A stretch of 64,000 bases of DNA from Thiomargarita sp. (GTDB lineage: Bacteria > Pseudomonadota > Gammaproteobacteria > Beggiatoales > Beggiatoaceae). The translations under genes and the position numbers were made by a program. The DNA is taken from NCBI GenBank assembly GCA_020726335.1, contig DYSU01000001.1, positions 54,930 to 118,929 of the forward strand, in the 5' to 3' direction. Shown here in pieces: positions 1 through 9,642 of this stretch. The notes under the pieces are model-generated. The model made no database searches. It had not been told where the DNA came from and saw only the letters and a list, made by a program, of their open reading frames with translations. Position 1 is the stretch's first letter, and each line of letters begins with the position of its first letter.

Positions 1-859
1 TCATGGTCGCTTTTTTGCCCAACGCATTTTCTAAAATTTCAATATAACGCAGTAATTCAACAGGTTGGTTATTGCCGATGTTGTACAATCGATACGGCGC
101 GGAGCCGCTGCTGGGGTCGGGGTGGTCGCCTGACCAATCAAGGTTGGGCTGTGGCACGGTATCCAACACCCGTTTAACCCCTTCGACAATGTCATCAATA
201 TAGGTGAAATCGCGTTGCATTTGGCCACGGTTGTATACGTCAATCGGTACGCCTGCTAAAATCGCTCGGGTGAATTTGAACAACGCCATGTCAGGCCGTC
301 CCCAAGGGCCATAAACGGTGAAAAAGCGCAAACCTGTGGTGGGAAGATTGAACAAATGGGAATAAGTGTGTGCCATCAATTCATTGGCTTTTTTGCTGGC
401 GGCATACAATGAAATGGGGTGATCGACATTGTGATGTACGGAAAATGGCAGGGTGGTGTTTAAACCATAAACCGAGCTGGATGACGCATAAACCAAATGT
501 TTAACGCCATTGTGACGACAACCTTCCAATAAATTGACGAAGCCGACAATGTTGCTGTCAACATAGGCGTGCGGATTTTCAATGGAATAACGCACCCCCG
601 CTTGAGCGGCAAGGTTGACCACTTTATCAAAATGGGAACGGGCAAACAATTCAGCAATGGCAGGACGGTCTTCTAAGTTGAGGTTAATCCAAGTGAATTT
701 GGCATCCGTTTGCAACCGTGCCAAGCGCGCTTTTTTTAACTGGACATCATAATAATCGTTTAAGTTGTCTAAACCGATGACTTCATCACCGCGTGCCAAC
801 AGCACTTGAGCCAAATGCGAACCAATAAAACCTGCCGCGCCTGTGATCAATACTTTCAT
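1..859 (-). CDS. UDP-glucuronate 4-epimerase family protein (3' end cut by the window)
   Basis: NAD-dependent SDR epimerase, probably converting UDP-glucuronate to UDP-galacturonate for surface polysaccharide. About 286 residues are visible from the ATG at 859; the C-terminal end (some 50 residues in this family) lies left of the window. Seen: an N-terminal Rossmann motif [11 protein letters not shown] after MKVLIT, a [10 protein letters not shown] segment typical of the LspL/Cap1J/WbnF branch, an ASSSSVYG strand, and the catalytic YxxxK as YAASK. The frame is open to position 2. The gene is divergent from the small DUF5619-like gene, with 32 bases between starts. Together with the sugar-phosphate transferase at 41.8 kb it points to exopolysaccharide or O-antigen synthesis. 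Family assignment is firm; exact sugar specificity is inferred. Confidence 0.88.
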   Translation of the reverse strand, partial: MKVLITGAAGFIGSHLAQVLLARGDEVIGLDNLNDYYDVQLKKARLARLQTDAKFTWINLNLEDRPAIAELFARSHFDKVVNLAAQAGVRYSIENPHAYVDSNIVGFVNLLEGCRHNGVKHLVYASSSSVYGLNTTLPFSVHHNVDHPISLYAASKKANELMAHTYSHLFNLPTTGLRFFTVYGPWGRPDMALFKFTRAILAGVPIDVYNRGQMQRDFTYIDDIVEGVKRVLDTVPQPNLDWSGDHPDPSSGSAPYRLYNIGNNQPVELLRYIEILENALGKKATM

Positions 860-891
860 AACAATCCTTTGTAATTAAACGGAAAAATACC

Positions 892-1158
892 ATGCAACCA
901 CTGAACATCCAATTTGACACCATTGACTTCAACCAAGCCCATGCGTTGGCTCAAGCCAATGCCGATGTGTTGTTGGGCGATAACATGGGCTTGTCGTGGT
1001 ATGACCAAGACCGTGATTTAGAATCGCCGCGCAACGCCAGTGAATGCCATGCACATTGCGCCACCCCCGCTTACATTGATTATGCCAATTATCGCGGGGC
1101 AGAATTGATGGTCAACATCAACAACGGGCGATTTGTTTTTTGTTTCAAGCAGTTATGA
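892..1158 (+). CDS. small DUF5619-like protein
   Basis: Protein of 88 residues with no signal peptide or membrane segment. Its layout, an N-terminal alpha/beta part followed by LSWYD, then CxxxC-type cysteines (ECHAHC) and a C-terminal AELMVNINNGRFVFCF strand, resembles what I recall of the DUF5619 family of small bacterial proteins of unknown function; this was not verified by a search. The start ATG at 892 lies 32 bases from the divergent epimerase start and has only a weak ribosome site. It ends directly against the convergent dacB. No function can be stated. Confidence 0.6.
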   Translation: MQPLNIQFDTIDFNQAHALAQANADVLLGDNMGLSWYDQDRDLESPRNASECHAHCATPAYIDYANYRGAELMVNINNGRFVFCFKQL

Positions 1159-2703
1159 TTATTTGTGCTGATGCAAAGCCACGGTTTGATAATTTTCTTG
1201 GGGTGATTGAATCGGGGCTTGCGTGGCAACGGCGGGTGCAGGCGTAAATTGACTGCTGCTGACCGCCACAGGTGCGCCATAACGATAAATGGCTTCAACC
1301 ACTTGATCTTCAACGTTATCTGCACCCTGATTGCCACAACTGTTGTTATTGAGCATGATGGCATAAGCGTATAATTGCCCTTGTTCGCTTGGCACATAAC
1401 CTGCCAGATTGCTGACTTTATACAAAGTGCCGGTTTTGGCGCGGACTTTGGCGCGGGCAGGTGAATCGCTTAAACGGTGGGTATTGACCCCTTGCGCGCC
1501 AAACACCCTCAACGTGGCCAGAAAATCGGGGCCAATATCAAAACGAGCCAGCATTTTGGTCAATAAGTCGGTCATCGCTTGCGCGGTGAATTGATTTTGC
1601 CGCGACAAACCCGAACCATCGGCCAAAACCACGCCTTCACTGCGGATGTTCAATTGATTTAAAAACTGTTGCACCAAGCGCAAACCCGCTTCATGACTGC
1701 CGCGTTCGCCTGTTTGGGTGGCGGCGATGGTTTTGATCAAATGCTCGGCAATCATGTTGTTGGAATAAGTGTTCAACTCTTTCAAAATCACCGACAAGGG
1801 TTCTGATTTGTATTGATGCAACAATTTGGCCGATGCAGGGGTCACACCTGTGGCGGTGTCGCCCAAAACATCAATGCCCAGTTTGGTCAAATAACTTTTG
1901 AAGGTTTCAATCGTATAGCGGGTGGGGTTGTCGACGGTCAAAAACACCGCCCGTTCGCGGTCATTCACCCGCACCGCGCCTTTGACTTTAATGATCGTTT
2001 GCCCGTTGTCCTCCAACCGTTGCGCCCATATGCTTTGTTTTTTGCCTTTGCCCGTGGTTTGTGCGGCAATATCCAATAAAATATGCGCAGGCGCGGGGTC
2101 TAACCACGCTTGTGCAGGTTCACCCACTTGTTCACTGGGTGCGATATGCACGGCAATGGTGTTTAAATTCAATGACAACGCGCCAATTTTGGCATCGTGT
2201 GGCCGTTGACTGTGGTTGACCACCCAATTGGGTGAACGGTCGTAATCATCAAAAAAACTCACATCCGCATAAATTTGGCCGTTGATTTTTTCAATGCCCT
2301 TTTGTCTCAATTGATTGCTGATGTACCATAAATTTTCTGATGACAAAGTGGGGTCGCCTTCGCCTTTCAAATAGACATCCCCTTCAATCACGCCATTGTC
2401 AAATGCGCCTGTGTGGTACACTTTGGTTTTAAAGCGGTATTCAGGCCCTAAATAATTCAAGGCAGCCGCCGTGGTGGCAAGTTTTAAAATGGAGGCAGGC
2501 AATAAAGGGGTGCTGGCATTTTTGTTGTACACAGCTTGACCATCAGGCAGGCGCACAATGCTCACAGCGGTTTGTTTTGAAGCCAAGCAATGTTTGTTCA
2601 AGGTGTCATCAACCGCTTGTTGCAACTGCATTTCATCAGCAACAGCCGATAAACTCAATGAAATCAACAAGGCAGATAAGCCGTATTTTTTTACCGTGTG
2701 CAT
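1159..2703 (-). CDS. dacB: D-alanyl-D-alanine carboxypeptidase/endopeptidase (PBP4)
   Basis: Low-molecular-mass class C penicillin-binding protein that trims or cleaves peptide cross-links in periplasmic peptidoglycan. It has 514 residues, with a signal peptide at 1-23 ending VADE. The three active-site motifs are in order and spaced as in the S13 family: SxxK as SILK at 71-74, SxN as SNN at 314-316 and KTG at 423-425 (RAKTGTLYKVSN). The long insert between SxxK and SxN is the usual PBP4 feature. The C-terminal 35 residues are a glutamine/proline-rich tail (SSQFTPAPAVATQAPIQ) that I do not recognise. It is a single gene, head-to-head with the methyltransferase at 2782. Confidence 0.95.
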   Translation of the reverse strand: MHTVKKYGLSALLISLSLSAVADEMQLQQAVDDTLNKHCLASKQTAVSIVRLPDGQAVYNKNASTPLLPASILKLATTAAALNYLGPEYRFKTKVYHTGAFDNGVIEGDVYLKGEGDPTLSSENLWYISNQLRQKGIEKINGQIYADVSFFDDYDRSPNWVVNHSQRPHDAKIGALSLNLNTIAVHIAPSEQVGEPAQAWLDPAPAHILLDIAAQTTGKGKKQSIWAQRLEDNGQTIIKVKGAVRVNDRERAVFLTVDNPTRYTIETFKSYLTKLGIDVLGDTATGVTPASAKLLHQYKSEPLSVILKELNTYSNNMIAEHLIKTIAATQTGERGSHEAGLRLVQQFLNQLNIRSEGVVLADGSGLSRQNQFTAQAMTDLLTKMLARFDIGPDFLATLRVFGAQGVNTHRLSDSPARAKVRAKTGTLYKVSNLAGYVPSEQGQLYAYAIMLNNNSCGNQGADNVEDQVVEAIYRYGAPVAVSSSQFTPAPAVATQAPIQSPQENYQTVALHQHK

Positions 2704-2781
2704 AGTTTTGCCCTTTGGTTAAAACAATATGAGAAAAGAGAGAGAAGTTCGCCGCAAAAACCATGCGCACAATAATATATT

Positions 2782-3486
2782 ATGGATTCTTTTTATCAAA
2801 ATTTAGCTCAATGGTATCAAACGCCATTGGGGCGTTATCTGGCACAGACCGAGCGGCAACAAACGCAACCCATGTTACCACAATTAGACCGTGCGCGGAT
2901 ATTACAAATAGGCCAACTGGGAACAGAAAAATTGTGGCCTTTAGAGCAGAAAATGAATAAATTTTATCAAATTCAATTGACCCCCATCGCCCACAACCCA
3001 TTATCAACCCATCATAATCTTTTGCTTGCCCAAGCGGAGGCCTTGCCTTTTTATGCCCACCAATTCAAGCTTTGTATTGCACCGCATGTATTGGAATTTA
3101 CCGCCCAGCCACAGCAAGTGTTGCGTGAAATTAACCGCGTTCTATGCGATGATGGCCATCTTTTGCTTTCAGGTTTTAACCCTTTGAGCTTATGGGGTTT
3201 ACGCCGTTGTTTTACCAGCGATATGCCTTTTTGTGGCCGATTTCGCAGTTTTTTTCGACTCAAAGATTGGCTCAATCTGCTGACTTTTGAGATTATCAGC
3301 ATTCGTTATGCCGCTTTCAATCTGCCGTTGCAAGCCAACCCTTTGTACAGCGATTGGCTGGATAACGCGGGACAAAAATGGCAGTGGCAAAGCGGTGGCG
3401 TTTACATCATTTTGGCACAAAAACGCCGCTATCCCATGAATTTAATCAGTGAACTGTCGTATCGTGCCATCATGGTACATTCTTAA
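2782..3486 (+). CDS. YafS-like SAM-dependent methyltransferase
   Basis: Protein of 234 residues with a class I methyltransferase fold. Motif I is degenerate (ILQIGQLGTEKLW instead of a glycine-rich loop), but the later signature is clear: ALPFYAHQFKLCIAPHVLEF, then QVLREINRVLCDDGHLLLSGFNPLSLWG. This matches the YafS family, which usually sits beside gloB and rnhA in gammaproteobacteria. Neither neighbour is present here. Substrate unknown. The start ATG at 2782 follows a region with the divergent dacB promoter. It ends 65 bases before the convergent cytochrome pseudogene. Confidence 0.8.
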   Translation: MDSFYQNLAQWYQTPLGRYLAQTERQQTQPMLPQLDRARILQIGQLGTEKLWPLEQKMNKFYQIQLTPIAHNPLSTHHNLLLAQAEALPFYAHQFKLCIAPHVLEFTAQPQQVLREINRVLCDDGHLLLSGFNPLSLWGLRRCFTSDMPFCGRFRSFFRLKDWLNLLTFEIISIRYAAFNLPLQANPLYSDWLDNAGQKWQWQSGGVYIILAQKRRYPMNLISELSYRAIMVHS

Positions 3487-3504
3487 AATGACAGGAAATA
3501 AACG

Positions 3505-3533
3505 CAAAAAAAGCCACCTTCATAGAAGGTGGT
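3505..3533 (-). terminator. intrinsic terminator of the cytochrome pseudogene
   Basis: Perfect 8-bp stem CCACCTTC/GAAGGTGG (3514-3532) with a 3-base loop. On the minus strand it is followed by a run of seven T (plus-strand A run 3506-3512). It sits between two convergent genes and probably also slows forward transcription, although the plus-side T tract is poor. Confidence 0.85.
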
Positions 3534-3550
3534 TGTTCTTGGATTATGGG

Positions 3551-4829
3551 TTATTTGGCGTAACGGGCTTTGAATTCATCCGCCGCTTTTTTGCGGGCTG
3601 CGCCTTCTTTTTCGTCCAATTTGCCTAAAAACCATTTGTGGTCATCGGTGCTTAACACTTTGTCAATGACTTGGCGTAAGTTTTTGGCTGCTTTGACTTT
3701 TTCAGGGTCTTTGGCTTCTAAATTGGCTTCAACCAGTTCTTCTAACGCGGGAATCATTTCGGTGTAGAAATTTTTCGCCAAGTCATAAGTGCCGTGCCAA
3801 TGGGTGTAATCAGGTCCCATCATTGATGCAGCGTGACGTACGCGCCGACCTTCGTGATGCCAGAGTTCAAACCAAACAAAATCCAATTTGGTTGAGAATT
3901 CAATCGGATTTTTCAAAGGTTTGGCCGCTTCCATCAATTCTTGACCGGGTTTGGCAAATTTATTGTTGTACAAGTCAATGATGCCGTCATATTGGATGTA
4001 AAACGCATCCACATATTCTTCATTATGGCAAGCGGCGCAGACATCACGCATGTTGGCGCGACGTTCTTCCCAATTGACTTTAGCCCCCTGCCAAGCCCAT
4101 TTTTTCGTCTGATTTTTCAGGCCTTACAGACACAGGTGGGCGGTTGTTCCATGAAATGCGCATACCGACATCGTGGGTCACTTCTTGTTTGACGGTTGCA
4201 CCCATGTGGCAAGTGGAGCAAGTGGGGGCTTCAAAATAATCTTCGCCCGGAATCCATTTTTTACCATCTAAGCGCATTTGGTGTTTGTTGGCTTGGAAAG
4301 CAATGCCGTGTTTGGATTCGTTGACATTTAACACTTTCACTTCAGCACCATGGCATTGCCAGCAACCACTGACAGCGGCCGCTGAAACGCCTTCGGGAAA
4401 GCCTTATGTGACCAAACCACGGTTGCCTTCAATCACTTCAGCCAATAAGTTGTCTAAAGAACCGATGATACGACCCGCTTTGGCATGGTGTGATTCCGTC
4501 ATTTGTTTGACTTCATTTTCATGACAATTGGCGCAGTCTTTGGGGGAAACAATGATTGAAATATTGACTTTAAGGCTTTTGCCATCATGTTCAAAAGCAT
4601 CTTTAGCCCCTTTGTCTGCTTTATGGCATTCATAACAACCCACTTTCGCACGGTAATGCGCACTGTCACCCCATTGTTATACAATGCCAGGCTCATGTTT
4701 TTTATGGCATTTAATACATTCTTTGGTTTCTTTAGAAAATGCAGTCGGTGCTTTATCAACCGAAGCCATGGCGACATGGCCTATCAGCAGGGCAAACCCC
4801 ACCAATAACAACCTCCACTTAAGTTTCAT
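3551..4829 (-). pseudogene. decayed hydroxylamine-oxidoreductase-type multihaem cytochrome c
   Basis: Starts at ATG 4829 after a strong AAGGAGAG ribosome site and encodes a Sec signal peptide, then an HAO-family periplasmic cytochrome of about 425 residues. CxxCH haem motifs seen in order: CIKCH, CYECH, CANCH, CWQCH, CSTCH, CAACH. The C-terminal WFELWHHEGRR and PDYTHWHG signatures fix the family. The frame is broken by TAA at 4677-4679, TAA at 4404-4406, and a +1 shift at a run of five C (4084-4088). In addition, CWQCHG passes almost directly to ESKHGI. As I recall the family, two more CxxCH haems and about 60 residues belong there, so an internal deletion is likely. Six of the usual eight haems remain. 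Flanking codons and the rest of the protein are well preserved, so decay is recent, or the errors are in the assembly. Confidence 0.85.
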
Positions 4830-5006
4830 GGCCTCTCTCCTTTAGATGGCATAATAAAATGAATTGAAACAGATTTGTCAATAAAGCGCAGTTTTTCACA
4901 CTTTACCGCTAAAGCCTGTTTTATTATAACCAAACCAATAAAGATAAAACCCATTTTCAACATTATTTCATTATCACTTTCTGTATTTTAATATATAAGC
5001 TAAAGT

Positions 5007-5465
5007 TTACTGAAAAACTTGGTCAGGATTTTTCATCTGCTGCAACAAATCTAGCTGAGAAGAACAGCCTTGTCGCTCAAACCATGCACTGATGTCATTA
5101 TAATTTTTAAGCGTATTAGGCAATTGATTTACGCTTAATGTGCTAAAATTATCACCGCTTTGAATTAAATAAGCCGCGTTTGAAAGCAACGGCATTTGTT
5201 TATTTGGCCAAACCAACACGTTTTGTTTGCTCGGCCAACGCAACCGCAATTTACGTTGGTGTTTTCTATTGGTGATCAACAAAGCTTGTGGTTCAGACGC
5301 ATCTGACCGCCACAAAGCCACTTGATGGCTGTGTTGATAACAAAAATCGCCTGTGCGCGTGACATCTATCATCCATAATCCGGGCCATTGGGCCATTTTC
5401 TCTGCCGCAGTGGCCGTGGATAAACAACACGCGCCACAAATTATGATTAATGCGTTTAATTTCAT
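5007..5465 (-). CDS. small exported protein of unknown function
   Basis: Start chosen at the ATG at 5465, which has AAAGG seven bases upstream and gives a clean signal peptide (MKLNALIIICGACCLSTATAAEK); an upstream in-frame start would bury it. The mature protein is about 130 residues, basic, with two cysteines (FCYQH and GCSSQ) that could form a disulphide, and a tryptophan-rich N-terminal part (WPGLWMIDVTRTG). I recognise no family. It is separated by about 180 bases from the cytochrome pseudogene and is divergent from the kinase at 5551. Periplasmic location is inferred from the signal peptide. Confidence 0.7.
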   Translation of the reverse strand: MKLNALIIICGACCLSTATAAEKMAQWPGLWMIDVTRTGDFCYQHSHQVALWRSDASEPQALLITNRKHQRKLRLRWPSKQNVLVWPNKQMPLLSNAAYLIQSGDNFSTLSVNQLPNTLKNYNDISAWFERQGCSSQLDLLQQMKNPDQVFQ

Positions 5466-5550
5466 CGTTAAACCTTTTGAAACAGTTGATATTAAAGATT
5501 TTATCACTTATCTGGTTAAATAGAATCTAAAAAATTGATAATACGGGCCA

Positions 5551-6792
5551 TTGTTCTCGCAAAACACCCACAAGCAATATCAATCCATGTTGGATGATGG
5601 TATCATTTACCCTCAAGCTTTTTTTAATAACCTGCGTGCAGCGACCCATGCCGTTATGACAGACGAACCAGCCACTTTATTGATTGTTGATGATATTCAA
5701 GAGAATATCGCTCTATTATATCATGTACTTACCCGCGCTCACTTCAAGGTATTTGTGGCATCGGATGGTAAAAGCGGCCTAAATCAAATTAAGTCACAAA
5801 AAATTGATTTAATTTTACTGGACATTATGATGCCTGAAATGGACGGTTTCACCGTTTGCCAGCACTTAAAAAGTGACCCACAAACCCGCCATATTCCAGT
5901 GATTTTCATGAGTGCGCTGGCGGATACCGTGGATAAAGTGCGCGGTTTTAGCGTGGGCGCGGCTGATTACATCACCAAACCGTTCCAAACCGCTGAAGTT
6001 TTGGCGCGCATCAACACCCATTTAAATTTATCCAAGCTACAACAACAACTTAAAATACAAACCCAAGCCTTAGAAAAACGCAATTTAGAACTGGATGCTT
6101 TTGCCCACACCGTTGCCCACGATTTGAAAAATCCCTTAAGCATTGTATTATCGTGCAAAAAATTGCTGTACAGCACGTTGCCTGAGGAGCTGAAACAAGA
6201 TGAAAACATCGCTTATGCCATTTCGCTGATTTTGCGTGCGGGGCAAAAAATGGAAGCGATTATCAAAGGGTTGCTGTTGTTGGCGGGCGTTTCCCAGACC
6301 GACAGCCAACAAAATCGCTTGCAACACAGTTTCATTAATATGCGTCAATTGGTGGAACAAACCTTGGAACAGCAATTAATCACCTTGATTCAACAAACCC
6401 AAGGCCAAATCATCATTGATGACAACCTGCCCAATATTCACAGCTACGCCCCTTGGTTAGAAGAAGTGTGGGCCAACTACCTCAGCAATGGCTTAAAATA
6501 CGGCGGTACGCCGCCAGTTTTGCGGGTTGGCGGGGAAAAACTGGCGCAAAATAAAATTCGCTTTTGGGTTAAAGACAACGGTCAAGGTTTAAACCACAGT
6601 GCGCAACAGCGGATTTTCACCCCGTTCACCCGCCTGCATCAAAATATTCAACGCAGTGACAGCGATGGTCTGGGTTTGTCGATTGTGCAACAAATCATCC
6701 ACAAACTGGGCGGCGAAGTGGGGGTTAATAGCCAAGTGGGGCAAGGCAGCACTTTTTATTTTATATTGACCAATACCATGTCAACACATTGA
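5551..6792 (+). CDS. receiver-histidine kinase (REC-HisKA-HATPase)
   Basis: Two-component protein of up to 413 residues with a receiver domain first and a kinase core after it, and no membrane or sensory domain. Seen: receiver acidic pair VDD and phosphoacceptor D91 in [11 protein letters not shown], lysine in ITKPF; coiled linker 160-180; HisKA H190 in [14 protein letters not shown]-box NGLKYG near 313; DNGQG 342-346; GLGLS 373-377. The TTG at 5551 gives the longest frame. ATG codons at 5587 and 5656 are alternatives, and 5656 ([13 protein letters not shown]) places the receiver at the usual distance from the start, but none has a good ribosome site. It is probably phosphorylated by another kinase and relays onward. 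It ends 17 bases before pfk. Confidence 0.9.
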   Translation: MFSQNTHKQYQSMLDDGIIYPQAFFNNLRAATHAVMTDEPATLLIVDDIQENIALLYHVLTRAHFKVFVASDGKSGLNQIKSQKIDLILLDIMMPEMDGFTVCQHLKSDPQTRHIPVIFMSALADTVDKVRGFSVGAADYITKPFQTAEVLARINTHLNLSKLQQQLKIQTQALEKRNLELDAFAHTVAHDLKNPLSIVLSCKKLLYSTLPEELKQDENIAYAISLILRAGQKMEAIIKGLLLLAGVSQTDSQQNRLQHSFINMRQLVEQTLEQQLITLIQQTQGQIIIDDNLPNIHSYAPWLEEVWANYLSNGLKYGGTPPVLRVGGEKLAQNKIRFWVKDNGQGLNHSAQQRIFTPFTRLHQNIQRSDSDGLGLSIVQQIIHKLGGEVGVNSQVGQGSTFYFILTNTMSTH

Positions 6793-6809
6793 AAAAAATG
6801 GAGAAACCA

Positions 6810-7931
6810 ATGACAGAGCATATCGGAATTTTAACCGCAGGGGGTGACAGCCCCGGTTTAAATGCAACCATTCGTGGCATAGGCAAAAGCGCGCTGAATT
6901 ACCCCAATATGCAGGTTGTCGGCTTTCGTGATGGTTTTCGTGGCTTAGTAGAAAATCGCACCGTCAGCTTAAACAGTGATTCATTTGCAGGCATCATCTC
7001 CCAAGGTGGCACAATTTTAGGCACCAGCCGAGACAAACCGCATAGAATGTTGATTGGTGGCACGGTGATGGACATGACCGATGCAATTATTGAAAATTAC
7101 CATGCCCATCATTTGGATGTATTGGTTTGTTTGGGCGGTGGCGGCACGCAAAAAAACGCCCTGCATTTACATCAAAACGGCTTAAACGTCATCACCGTGC
7201 CAAAAACCATTGACAACGATGTGGCCATGACCGATGTCACCTTTGGTTTTGACACCGCTTTGGGCATTGCCACCGATGCGTTGGACAGATTACACAGCAC
7301 CGCCCACAGCCATCACCGCATCATTGTGGTGGAAATCATGGGACACCGCGCAGGTTGGTTGACTTTGGGCGCGGGCATTGCAGGCGGTGCCGATGTGATT
7401 TTAATTCCCGAAATTCCCTATGATGTCAACAGCATCGCCGATGCCATTCGCTATCGGGTGCGGCGGGGCAAAAAATTCAGCATCGTGGCGGTGGCAGAAG
7501 GCGCGATGTCGGTTCAATGTGCCAAAAAATTTTATGCCGCTGAAGACATCATGCGCAATGCCGACAACAAAAAGGATAAAAAACAAGCCAAAGCCGATTT
7601 GGAAGAACTCAAATCAGCCCATGGCAACCATACCTTGGAATTGTCACAACAATTGGAAGAATTGACAGGGCTGGAATCCCGCATCACCATTTTGGGTCAC
7701 TTGCAACGCGGTGGCACACCTTCCGCCGCAGACCGTGTTTTGGCCAGCCGTTTAGGCACAGCCTGCGTTGATATGATCCAAAACAATCAATTTGGGGTGA
7801 TGGTGGCTGCGCGTGGTGAAGGAGCAGAAGCCGTGCCTTTAACCGAAGTTGCGGGCAAACTCAAATTGGTGCCGCTCAATCATCCGTGGATTAAAGCCGC
7901 ACGGCAGTTGGATACCAATTTAGGGGATTAA
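6810..7931 (+). CDS. pfk: 6-phosphofructokinase (ATP- or PPi-dependent group)
   Basis: Phosphorylates fructose 6-phosphate at C1 in glycolysis; PPi-using forms are reversible. Start at ATG 6810, six bases after GGAG. Seen: GGDSPGLNA nucleotide loop, PKTIDND substrate/catalytic motif, MGHRAGW, and ILGHLQRGG. The donor-specificity positions read glycine in [10 protein letters not shown] (position 104 in E. coli numbering) and lysine in PKTIDND (position 124). By the accepted scheme G104/G124 means ATP and D104/K124 means PPi; G104/K124 marks a third group whose donor cannot be read from sequence. The first D of the usual GGDG is also glycine. The length of 373 is typical for that group. Confidence 0.92.
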   Translation: MTEHIGILTAGGDSPGLNATIRGIGKSALNYPNMQVVGFRDGFRGLVENRTVSLNSDSFAGIISQGGTILGTSRDKPHRMLIGGTVMDMTDAIIENYHAHHLDVLVCLGGGGTQKNALHLHQNGLNVITVPKTIDNDVAMTDVTFGFDTALGIATDALDRLHSTAHSHHRIIVVEIMGHRAGWLTLGAGIAGGADVILIPEIPYDVNSIADAIRYRVRRGKKFSIVAVAEGAMSVQCAKKFYAAEDIMRNADNKKDKKQAKADLEELKSAHGNHTLELSQQLEELTGLESRITILGHLQRGGTPSAADRVLASRLGTACVDMIQNNQFGVMVAARGEGAEAVPLTEVAGKLKLVPLNHPWIKAARQLDTNLGD

Positions 7932-7936
7932 AAAAA

Positions 7937-7976
7937 TATCTACAGAGAACAACGCCCATGATGTTATCTGTAGATA
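7937..7976. other. long stem-loop after pfk
   Basis: Perfect 10-bp inverted repeat TATCTACAGA/TCTGTAGATA, extended inward after one mismatch by AACA/TGTT, giving 14 pairs around a 10-base loop. It lies six bases after the pfk stop. There is no T run on the plus side; six A precede it, so it reads as an intrinsic terminator only in the minus direction. It may be a 3'-end stabilising hairpin for pfk mRNA. Confidence 0.6.
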
Positions 7977-8252
7977 AATCAGTATTAAAGAGGAGAAATG
8001 GTTGATTGATAAGCTCAAACATCATTCAGCCATACGTTGATTGATGATCAATCAATCACCGCGCTTTGGTTATCGCAAGTGCAGTGCCAACCCAATCCAT
8101 TGGGGGTATTAAATTAAAAACAAGTTAAAAATCAAAGTATTATACTTAAATGTACGCCTTTTTATCCCTGTAACTTTAAATTGATAACTAAAATGTGCTT
8201 GCATTCAGCCACTGGACGCATTTTGCATGGTTAGTTAAAAAAGAATATTCTC
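7977..8252. promoter_or_regulatory. pilR upstream region with operator-like repeats
   Basis: No convincing gene. It holds a near-ideal ribosome site AAAGAGGAGAA directly before an ATG at 7998 that opens only three codons (ATG GTT GAT, then TGA). TTGATTGAT occurs at 8002-8010 and again at 8037-8045, the second forming an inverted repeat TTGATTGA-TGA-TCAATCAA (8037-8055). This is operator-like. The regulator is unknown. Confidence 0.4.
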
Positions 8253-9590
8253 ATGACAGCGTATTGCTTGGTGGTTGATGACGAACCCGATATTTTAGAA
8301 TTATTCAGTATCACCTTGGCGCAAATGGGCATTGCCTGCCACACGGCTGGCAATCTTCATCAAGCCAAAACCTATTTAACCCAACAAAAATTCCAATTGT
8401 GTTTAACCGACATGAAATTGCCCGATGGCAACGGCATTGAATTGGTCAGCCACATCCAACAGCATTATCCCGAATTGCCTGTGGCCATGGTCACCGCCTA
8501 CGGCAACATGGAAACCGCGATTGCCGCCCTCAAAGCAGGCGCGTTTGACTTTATATCCAAACCTGTCGACATTCAAAACATGCGACACATCATTTTGAAT
8601 GCGTTGAAATTACCTGCGCCTGCGCTGTCCGCCCAAGACAAGAACATGGAATTGATTGGACAGTCGCCTGCCATCAAACAATTGCGCCGCACTATTGAAA
8701 AACTGGCGCGCAGTCAAGCCCCGATTTATATTAACGGCGAATCAGGCACGGGCAAAGAACGGGTGGCGCAGTTGATTCACAGCCAAGGCGCACGCGCTGA
8801 CCAGCCGTTTATCCCCGTCAACTGTGGTGCAATTCCCACTGAATTGGTCGAAAGCGAATTTTTTGGCCATAAAAAAGGCAGTTTCACGGGGGCTGTCAGC
8901 AATAAACAGGGCTTGTTTCAAGCGGCGCAAGGTGGCACGCTGTTTTTGGATGAAATCGCTGATTTAATTTTGCCCATGCAAGTTAAACTGTTGCGCGCAA
9001 TTCAAGAAAAACGCATTCGCCCTGTCGGCGCAGAAATTGAAATTCCCGTTGATGTGCGCATTCTCAGTGCCACCCACAAAGATTTGGCTCAATTGGTCAA
9101 TCAAGGCTTGTTTCGCCAAGATTTGTTTTATCGCATCAATGTGATTGAAGTCAATGTGCCGCCATTGCGCGAACGAACTGAAGACATTCCCTTGTTTTGT
9201 GACGCGCTGTTGCAACGCATCATCGGCGGCAAAGACAAGGTTTTACCCAAAATCAGTCTTCAAGCACATCAAGCGTTGCTCCGTTATGCTTTTCCGGGCA
9301 ATGTGCGTGAATTGGAAAACATTTTAGAACGTGCCGTCACTTTATGCGAGAATCATTGCATTGAAATGAGTGATTTAAAATTGCCACAAACGGTGGTTTT
9401 AACTAAAATGGACAATGAGCTGAACGCTGACAGCAATGCAGGCTTAGACCCTTTGTTGAACACCATTGAAAAAGAAACCATTTTACACGCCTTGGCGCAA
9501 GCGCGCTGGAACAAAACCAAAGCGGCTAAATTATTGGGTATCAGTTTTGGTGCATTGCGTTATCGATTGCAAAAATTAAAATTAGAATAA
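8253..9590 (+). CDS. pilR: sigma-54-dependent response regulator PilR
   Basis: NtrC-family activator of 445 residues. Receiver: acidic pair in VVDDEPD, phosphoacceptor D53 (LTDMKLPDG), K103 (SKPVD). AAA+ domain: Walker A GESGTGKE 162-169, sigma-54 contact loop GSFTGA 209-214 (the form usual in PilR), Walker B TLFLDEI near 229-235, arginine-finger region FPGNVRELEN. C-terminal Fis-type helix-turn-helix ending KAAKLLGISFGALRYRLQKL. The PilR call rests on close receiver similarity (ALVVDDEPDI, MKLPDGNG) and on the pilin gene immediately downstream. Its partner kinase PilS is not beside it. It should activate the pilin promoter with RpoN. Confidence 0.9.
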   Translation: MTAYCLVVDDEPDILELFSITLAQMGIACHTAGNLHQAKTYLTQQKFQLCLTDMKLPDGNGIELVSHIQQHYPELPVAMVTAYGNMETAIAALKAGAFDFISKPVDIQNMRHIILNALKLPAPALSAQDKNMELIGQSPAIKQLRRTIEKLARSQAPIYINGESGTGKERVAQLIHSQGARADQPFIPVNCGAIPTELVESEFFGHKKGSFTGAVSNKQGLFQAAQGGTLFLDEIADLILPMQVKLLRAIQEKRIRPVGAEIEIPVDVRILSATHKDLAQLVNQGLFRQDLFYRINVIEVNVPPLRERTEDIPLFCDALLQRIIGGKDKVLPKISLQAHQALLRYAFPGNVRELENILERAVTLCENHCIEMSDLKLPQTVVLTKMDNELNADSNAGLDPLLNTIEKETILHALAQARWNKTKAAKLLGISFGALRYRLQKLKLE

Positions 9591-9642
9591 TTGTGGATTA
9601 TCCGCACTATCTGTGCAAAATCAACAAGCTAAAAAGTTCAAC

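Noticed and set aside
4404..4679. In-frame TAA codons in the cytochrome as possible recoding
   Set aside because: TAA is not a selenocysteine or pyrrolysine codon, and the same gene has a frameshift and a likely deletion, so decay or sequencing error is simpler.
4404..4777. Short minus-strand open frames within the cytochrome region
   Set aside because: They are fragments or off-frame shadows of the single decayed gene, not separate proteins.
8212..8227. Sigma-54-like CTGG...TTGCA upstream of pilR
   Set aside because: Only nine bases separate GG (8214-8215) from GC (8225-8226); the -24/-12 spacing must be ten, so it is a near miss.
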